A stretch of DNA of 64,000 nucleotides from assembly GCA_964384375.1 (NCBI GenBank), contig CAYLLN010000024.1, positions 19,584 through 83,583 on the forward strand, given 5' to 3'. This DNA comes from CAYLLN01 sp964384375. GTDB taxonomy: Bacteria; Planctomycetota; Planctomycetia; Pirellulales; Pirellulaceae. The translations under genes were made by a program, and so were the position numbers. Under the pieces are notes generated by a model. That model was not told the DNA's origin. It searched no databases and worked only from the letters and a program-made list of their open reading frames with translations. Shown piece by piece: positions 59,266 to 64,000 of the stretch; positions within the stretch are counted from its first letter, which is position 1, and each line of letters starts with the position of its first letter.

Positions 59266-59736
59266 ATGTGGCCATTCTCGAAAGCAACCCGCAGTATCAA
59301 CGTGTTGCCCAAGTTGGCCGACGATGGCGGTGCGTGGGGGGGTTCTCAAGGAACGTACAAGGGTGCCGCGTTAGTAGTGCGCTACAACCAAGCCGCCAAG
59401 GAATGGGTAGGACATGCAGAATTGCCAATCAAGCTCGGGTTTGCAATCCCATTCTCGAGTCCCAACCCACAAGGAATGCCTGATCCCGAGGAAAACCGGC
59501 AGGTGAATGACATCGAAGACATCATCATTGCCGAACTCGACGAAAAAGCACGGGCCGTGCAGGCATTGGTGTTGACGACAAGTTCGATGAAGGAGTTTGT
59601 GTTCTACATTCCTCAGGGAGTGGACATCGCATCGATCCACAAATCGGTGCAAGACCGCGTCAAGTCACATACGGTGCAGTGCATGGCGGTCATGGAACCG
59701 AAATGGGATTCGTATAAACAATTCAGTGCAGGTTGA
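59266..59736 (+). CDS. DUF695-like protein
   Basis: 156 residues from the ATG at 59266; gcgaggcac lies nine bases upstream. No signal peptide. The pattern fits DUF695: a short N-terminus with WPFSK, LVVRYNQAAKEWVGHAELPI, IEDIIIAELDEKARAVQALV, MKEFVFYIPQGVD and VQCMAVMEPKWDSYKQF. Family function is unknown. It is separated from the PFK gene by 124 bp and is followed by a decayed receiver-domain fragment. Confidence 0.8.
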   Translation: MWPFSKATRSINVLPKLADDGGAWGGSQGTYKGAALVVRYNQAAKEWVGHAELPIKLGFAIPFSSPNPQGMPDPEENRQVNDIEDIIIAELDEKARAVQALVLTTSSMKEFVFYIPQGVDIASIHKSVQDRVKSHTVQCMAVMEPKWDSYKQFSAG

Positions 59737-59790
59737 ACCACTTTCAACCATATTTCTGGTTGTTCGTTGATTCGCTGAGTTGCCAAACTG

Positions 59791-59937
59791 AACGGCTACG
59801 AGGCGTGCCGACGCATCCGCGAACAACCGTGGGGCCGGCGGATGTCCGTCGTTGCCCTCACCGGCTGGGGGCAAGACGGCGACCGCCGCAAGTCGTAAGA
59901 CGCCGGCTTCGGCGGGGCCGAACTGAGGGCGCGTTAC
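59791..59937 (+). pseudogene. Response-regulator receiver-domain remnant
   Basis: The frame from 59791 reads NGYEACRRIREQPWGRR, then MSVVALTGWGQDGDRRKS, then a TAA, then DAGFGGAELRA. Receiver domains of hybrid histidine kinases carry MNGYExxRxIRxxPWG, VALTGWGQxxDRRxSxEAGFD in this order, so the stretch between the phosphoryl-Asp strand and the conserved Lys is preserved, but the ends are missing and a stop interrupts it. It overlaps the 3' end of the GH88 gene on the other strand by four bases. Confidence 0.75.
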
Positions 59938-61052
59938 GCACCGCGCGTTACGACCTTCGTCAACCCTTCGACGAAAAAGTACTCGCCCCACATCACCGAC
60001 TCATCGACCCCCAGGTTCTTCGCCGTGTGGTAAACGCCGTGCTTGAGAATCCCTTCCCAGCCGGGAGTGTCAATCGCGAGACACTCCGGTTGCACGAGGG
60101 CGTCGAGCATGGCGAGCGCAACTGACTCGTACTCGGCAGCTCGCGCGGGATCGGTCGTTTGCCGGGCGAGATCCAACAATCCACTGGCCGCGATGGCCCC
60201 GGCACTCGACTCCTTCTGCGCGCCCCACGGTGGCGGCTGTTGAGGGTCGGCGTGAAAGTCCCACAGCGGCACGCGATCGGCCGGCAGATGGTCGATCCAG
60301 TACCGGGCATTTCGCTCGGCCACGTCGAGCCACTCGCGATTGCCGGTCAGGGCGTAGCACTTGCTGTAGCCGTACAGCGACCATGCCAGTCCGCGGGCCC
60401 AAGCGGAGTCCCCCGCCAACCCCTGATGCGTCGTCTGCCGCAGAAAACGGCCGGTTTCCAGGTCGAAGATTCCCTCGTGCGCCGTTGAGCCATCCGGACG
60501 GACGATCGTATCGCGTGTCGTGCGGCAATGAGCATTGGCAATGCGGGCCAGTTCGGGATCGCCGCTTTCGTTGGCGGCGTAGAAGATAATCGGCACGTTC
60601 ATCATGATGTCGATGAAGAGCGACTCGTCGGCGACGAACGACCGGAGGTACTGCCCGCGCTCCTTGAACCGCATCGCGAGCGTTCGCCCGGCTTGCACCA
60701 GCACTGCGTGCAGGTGCTCGTCTCCGGTCAGCTGGTACCACGGCAAATACGTGCTCAGAAAGATGAACCCGAGGTCATGCACGTTCCGGTCATGCTGGCG
60801 ATGTTCGAGCAGCTTCGAGTAGTGCTCGGCCCGCTTCCGCCATTCGGCATCTTTCGTCCGCAAGCAGAACTGCCACATCATCCCGCCGAGAAATCCGTCG
60901 GTCCAATGCGTCCATTGCTCACCGGTGTGATGCCACTTCCCGCCCACCGTGTACATCGGAAAGAAATCGGGATGCCGCAGGGTGAGCGCGGCGACCTGCC
61001 GCTCGGCAAACTCCAGGGCACGCGTGTATGCAGCAAGGCGAGCAGCGGTCAT
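59934..61052 (-). CDS. GH88 unsaturated glucuronyl hydrolase
   Basis: 372 residues, the normal size of the (alpha/alpha)6 barrel. The two catalytic-type Asp residues are D93 (VHDLGFIF) and D148 (ESLFIDIMMNVPI), separated as in the characterised unsaturated glucuronyl hydrolases. QWTHWTDGFLGGMMWQF and WARGLAWSLYGYSKCY are also family features. It removes the 4,5-unsaturated uronic acid from oligosaccharides left by polysaccharide lyases. No signal peptide is seen, so the cytoplasm is likely. It follows the PSD1 gene by 125 bp on the same strand, where a DUF1501 gene would be usual. Confidence 0.92.
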   Translation of the reverse strand: MTAARLAAYTRALEFAERQVAALTLRHPDFFPMYTVGGKWHHTGEQWTHWTDGFLGGMMWQFCLRTKDAEWRKRAEHYSKLLEHRQHDRNVHDLGFIFLSTYLPWYQLTGDEHLHAVLVQAGRTLAMRFKERGQYLRSFVADESLFIDIMMNVPIIFYAANESGDPELARIANAHCRTTRDTIVRPDGSTAHEGIFDLETGRFLRQTTHQGLAGDSAWARGLAWSLYGYSKCYALTGNREWLDVAERNARYWIDHLPADRVPLWDFHADPQQPPPWGAQKESSAGAIAASGLLDLARQTTDPARAAEYESVALAMLDALVQPECLAIDTPGWEGILKHGVYHTAKNLGVDESVMWGEYFFVEGLTKVVTRGA

Positions 61053-61177
61053 GGTGCGAGGAAGATGAGAGAGGTGAGGAGCCGTATCGAGTCCCGCATT
61101 ATCGGCGCGTCGAGCGACTTGTCCACGGTGCTGGCTGTGGTTTAGCGGGTTCGCAGCAGTTCACACTCTCGCAGGCG

Positions 61178-64000
61178 CTAGCGTACTGTCACAAAGTCGT
61201 TGTGATTGAGCAGCACGTGGACCAGGTTCTCGCGGGCTCGCTGTGCCGGATCGCTGGACGGGGGAACGCTCGCGGCAGGGCCGGCAGAGAAAGCGGTTAG
61301 CGACTTGACATCGGCTAGTTTTGTGGCTTGGTCCGCGAGGAACTCCAGGCACGTGGTCAGCTCGGCTTCAGTTGGCGGGCGGCAAAGGATGCGAACGAAG
61401 GCCTCTGTGACGAATCGTTTCGGGGCTTCGTCGGTGGCAATGTTTCCCAGCGAGTCGCTGAGCTTTTTGGCCAAAATACGCGACTGGGCGAGTGTGAGCG
61501 TGCTATTAGCCATCGCCAGCGCTTGCTGCGGGGCAATGCTCTCGCTCCGGCGGTAGCACTCGACCGGATTGGCGCTATCGAACAGCGACAGGAACTGCAT
61601 CTTCTTCTCTTTGCTCGCACGGAAGTACAGACTCCGCCGCGGCACCGTGAGTCCGGCGTTTTGATCGAGCTCCGGACCGCCGCGAGTCTGGTCGAGCGAA
61701 CCGGCAACGAGCAGCGTCGCGTCGCGCACCGCCTCGGCCTCCAGCCGTCGCGGGTTGGCTCGCCAGTAGTACAGATTCTCGGGATCAATCGCGGCGTTGG
61801 TCATTGGTGCTTGGTCATTGGTCATTCGAGCTGTCGAAGCGAGCTGATATGTCTTGCTCGTCACAATCAGCTTGTGGATTTGCTTCATCTGCCAGCCGTT
61901 TTCCATCAGTTCGACTGCCAGCCAATCGAGCAAAGCCTGGTTGGTGGGCGGCTTGCCGTTCATGCCGAAGTCAAAGACGGTCGGCACGAGCGGGGTGCCA
62001 AAGTGCCTGAGCCAGATGTGATTGACGGCGACGCGAGCGGCCAGCGGATTGTCGCGCGAGGTGATCCAGCGAGCCAGGGCGAGCCGGCGGCCGGTGCTCG
62101 TGGCCGGATGGACGGGTGTTAGTCGCGTGTAGTTCTCTGTCGGCTCGGTAATGGCTTTCTGAGCGGCATCGAAGGCCTTTTGAGCATTGGCCACGGCCGC
62201 GTCAGCTTCGGCGGCCGCTTTGGTGGTTTTGTCGTCGCCGGCCTTCACGCTGCGCCTGGCTTGTGCTCCCTTCAGGTGTGCTTGCAGCAGCGCCACTTCG
62301 GCTTGCTGGGTGGCGTGATGTCGCTCGAAGGCGCCAGCGGCCAGCGAGAGCTGCTTGCCATTTGCGGCAGGAGGGTCTGCGTAGTTCGCCGCGTCGGCCG
62401 CGATGCGGGCCTCGAGCGAAGCCATGGCCGCTTCGCTGGCGAAGATCGATTTGCGGGCAATTGCGAGGCCCTGCTCGGCATCGGTCACGGCAGCCGCCAA
62501 CGTGTCGGCCATCGATGCGGGAGCGCTATTCGCACCGGCCGGAGCGAGCGCGTAACCCTCGCCGATCCGCTCGACCGTCGCCTTGAGAAACTCAGCCGTC
62601 GCGTCGTACGTCCAGAAGATCAAACGGCCGTCCTTCACCCGCTCCGTCGGCAGGTTGTAGGCGAGCACGAGCTTCCCATCGACCCAGACATTGGCCAGCG
62701 TGCCGCGGACGGCGAGCTTCAGTTCGATCTCGCGCCCCAACTCCACTGCGCTTTCCTTGGGCGAGGAAACCGGGTAGCTTTCCTGCCCGGCATTGCGAAC
62801 CCACAGATGTGGCCCTGGCGAGTGGGCGCTCAGATAGATCGACTGAAAGTCCGTCCTCCTGATCGCGTCGAAGGCAATGCCGACGGACTTATAGACGTCG
62901 CCGCCGGTTGTTTTGAAGCGGAACGTGACGGCAAAGTCCTGCGGATGCGGCTCTTTGCTGATGATGCCACAAACCTCGTCTCGCGGATCGCTTTGCACGA
63001 GCCGCCCATCTTTGTATTCCCATTTGCCGACATCGAGCGACCATCTGGAATCATCAGCCTTCGCGAAGTCATCGACAAACACTGGCTCGCTCGCCGGCGC
63101 GGCAGGTTCCGGCTTTGATTCGACGGACGCGGGATTCGCGGCGAGGAATTCCGCCTGCTTGGCCTTTGCCGCGGTGAGCGCTGCTTCCGCCGCTGCCAAA
63201 TCGCCTTTCGCCTTCTCCATTGCCGCTTTCACTGCCGTCTGCGACTCTTCTTGTACGAACGCCGCCAACCCCTGGTAGTAGGCAGCCGGCGAGAAGGTCA
63301 CTGGCTCCACCGCGAACGGCACGGCGGAAAACACCCTGGGCACCGCGGGCGAGAGGGGCTGGTCTTTCTGCGGCTCTTTCTCGTTGCCGCGGATGAAGAG
63401 GAACGTTTGCGCGTCGGCTTTCGCGTCGAAGACGCGAACGAGTCCGTCCTTTTCAGTATTTGCCTCGCCGGGGACGCGGTCATTGCGGATGTCGTACGGC
63501 TCGAAGACGGCCCGGAGCTGGTAGTACTCCTGCTGGGCGAGCGGATCGTACATGTGGTCGTGGCAGCGAGCACAGTTGAACGTCACGCCAAGAAACGCCT
63601 TTCCCGTGTGCTCGATTGCGTCGTCCATCCACTTGTTGCGGTTGAACTTGTACCAGCTCCGCACGAGGTAACCCGTCGCCCGCAGCGCATCGGGATCGCT
63701 CGGCGACAGTTCGTCGGCTGCCAACATCTCCTGTACCATCCGGTCGTAGGGCTTGTCGGCGTTGAGCGATTCGACAATCCAATCCCGCCACCGCCAGATG
63801 TGCGGCTTGCTCTCGCGAATCTCGTTGCCGTAACCGTCCCAGTCGCTATAGCGCCAGACATCCATCCAGTGGCGGCCCCAACGTTCGCCATACTGGGGCG
63901 AAGCAAGTAGCTCGTCCACAACCGCGTAATAAGACTGCTGACCGCTGGCGAACTTCTCCAGTAGCTCCGGCGTCGGCGGCAGGCAGGTCAGATCGAGATA
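61178..64000 (-). CDS. PSD1-type protein (DUF1549 + beta-sandwich + DUF1553), 5' part outside the window
   Basis: The frame is open up to the right edge and starts inside DUF1549 (DLTCLPPTPELLEKF). It continues with ASPQYGERWGRHWMDVWRYS and a haem motif CARCHDHMYDPL. After a charged coiled coil (AMEKAKGDLAAAEAALTAAK) a beta-sandwich of about 180 residues is inserted (FVDDFAKADDSRWSLDVGKW to RLIFWTYDATAEF), a DUF1080/LamG-like fold. A second coiled coil precedes DUF1553 (LALARWITSRDNPLAARVAV ... ARVAVNHIWLRHFG). About 700 residues into the visible part stands TNDQAPMTN, which matches a short repeat and looks inserted. At least 940 residues. Exported planctomycete protein of unknown reaction. 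Confidence 0.9.
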   Translation of the reverse strand, partial: YLDLTCLPPTPELLEKFASGQQSYYAVVDELLASPQYGERWGRHWMDVWRYSDWDGYGNEIRESKPHIWRWRDWIVESLNADKPYDRMVQEMLAADELSPSDPDALRATGYLVRSWYKFNRNKWMDDAIEHTGKAFLGVTFNCARCHDHMYDPLAQQEYYQLRAVFEPYDIRNDRVPGEANTEKDGLVRVFDAKADAQTFLFIRGNEKEPQKDQPLSPAVPRVFSAVPFAVEPVTFSPAAYYQGLAAFVQEESQTAVKAAMEKAKGDLAAAEAALTAAKAKQAEFLAANPASVESKPEPAAPASEPVFVDDFAKADDSRWSLDVGKWEYKDGRLVQSDPRDEVCGIISKEPHPQDFAVTFRFKTTGGDVYKSVGIAFDAIRRTDFQSIYLSAHSPGPHLWVRNAGQESYPVSSPKESAVELGREIELKLAVRGTLANVWVDGKLVLAYNLPTERVKDGRLIFWTYDATAEFLKATVERIGEGYALAPAGANSAPASMADTLAAAVTDAEQGLAIARKSIFASEAAMASLEARIAADAANYADPPAANGKQLSLAAGAFERHHATQQAEVALLQAHLKGAQARRSVKAGDDKTTKAAAEADAAVANAQKAFDAAQKAITEPTENYTRLTPVHPATSTGRRLALARWITSRDNPLAARVAVNHIWLRHFGTPLVPTVFDFGMNGKPPTNQALLDWLAVELMENGWQMKQIHKLIVTSKTYQLASTARMTNDQAPMTNAAIDPENLYYWRANPRRLEAEAVRDATLLVAGSLDQTRGGPELDQNAGLTVPRRSLYFRASKEKKMQFLSLFDSANPVECYRRSESIAPQQALAMANSTLTLAQSRILAKKLSDSLGNIATDEAPKRFVTEAFVRILCRPPTEAELTTCLEFLADQATKLADVKSLTAFSAGPAASVPPSSDPAQRARENLVHVLLNHNDFVTVR
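61799..61827 (-). repeat. Short direct-repeat insertion inside the PSD1 gene
   Basis: On the plus strand the run contains gtcattggtgc, ttggtcatt and ggtcatt, three overlapping (t)tggtcatt-like units. It is in frame and encodes MTNDQAPMTN between TYQLASTAR and AAIDPENLYYW, which directly join in related proteins. Confidence 0.6.

Overview
The window looks like chromosomal DNA of a planctomycete, probably of the Pirellulales group. The grounds are gene families that are characteristic of that phylum: DUF1549/DUF1553 proteins with c-type haem motifs (PSD1/PSCyt1), Tat-exported DUF1501 proteins, DUF1559 pseudopilin-like proteins, sulfatases, DUF1080 proteins, glycine-rich proteins with the planctomycete cell-surface domain, and many small phylum-specific secreted proteins. 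The DNA is GC-rich. No phage genome, intact insertion sequence, CRISPR array or rRNA was seen.

Layout. 1-3 kb: glycine-rich exported proteins and a SnoaL-like protein on the minus strand, then a 0.9 kb non-coding stretch with an 18-bp triple repeat. 3.6-12 kb: a CPFC-motif exported protein, a DUF3299 membrane protein, a ROK sugar kinase, a TIM-barrel isomerase, a BON protein, prephenate dehydratase (pheA), a ferredoxin and an MFS transporter. 12-16 kb: small secreted or membrane planctomycete proteins, and a candidate structured RNA with a mini-ORF and intrinsic terminator. 16.6-18 kb: an amidohydrolase and a nuclease remnant. 18.2-28.7 kb: a pectin-type polysaccharide locus on the minus strand (PL1 lyase, DUF5060/DUF4038 hydrolase, GH127, lipoprotein, DUF1559, beta-helix/hydrolase fusion) with a divergent GntR regulator. 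29-35 kb: a DUF1501 remnant, an intact PSD1 + DUF1501 pair and a Tat-exported pyruvyl-transferase-like protein. 34.9-36.1 kb: a truncated M20-type gene and an integrase pseudogene beside tRNA-Arg(UCU), probably an old integration scar. 36.4-43 kb: a TonB-dependent receptor, a vWA protein and a large helical-repeat protein, then a cluster of palindromic repeats. 43-64 kb: VanZ, DUF1080, tadA, two DUF1559 paralogues, an SGNH hydrolase, polX, a TGS GTPase, bioF, a flavin monooxygenase, a sulfatase, a pyrophosphate-type phosphofructokinase, a DUF695 protein, GH88 and a 5'-truncated PSD1.

How the genes fit together. The clearest theme is capture and breakdown of complex, partly plant- or algae-type polysaccharides: lyase, GH127, GH140-like and GH88 enzymes, a sulfatase, a TonB receptor, PSD1/DUF1501 and a DUF1080 protein, next to central metabolism (ROK kinase, PPi-type PFK).

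The second theme is small interspersed repeats. Many short palindromic or G/C-run repeats sit between genes, at stop codons, and apparently in frame inside three coding sequences (ROK kinase, flavin monooxygenase, PSD1). Several decayed genes (S1/P1 nuclease, DUF1501, integrase, response regulator, M20 hydrolase) lie between intact ones.
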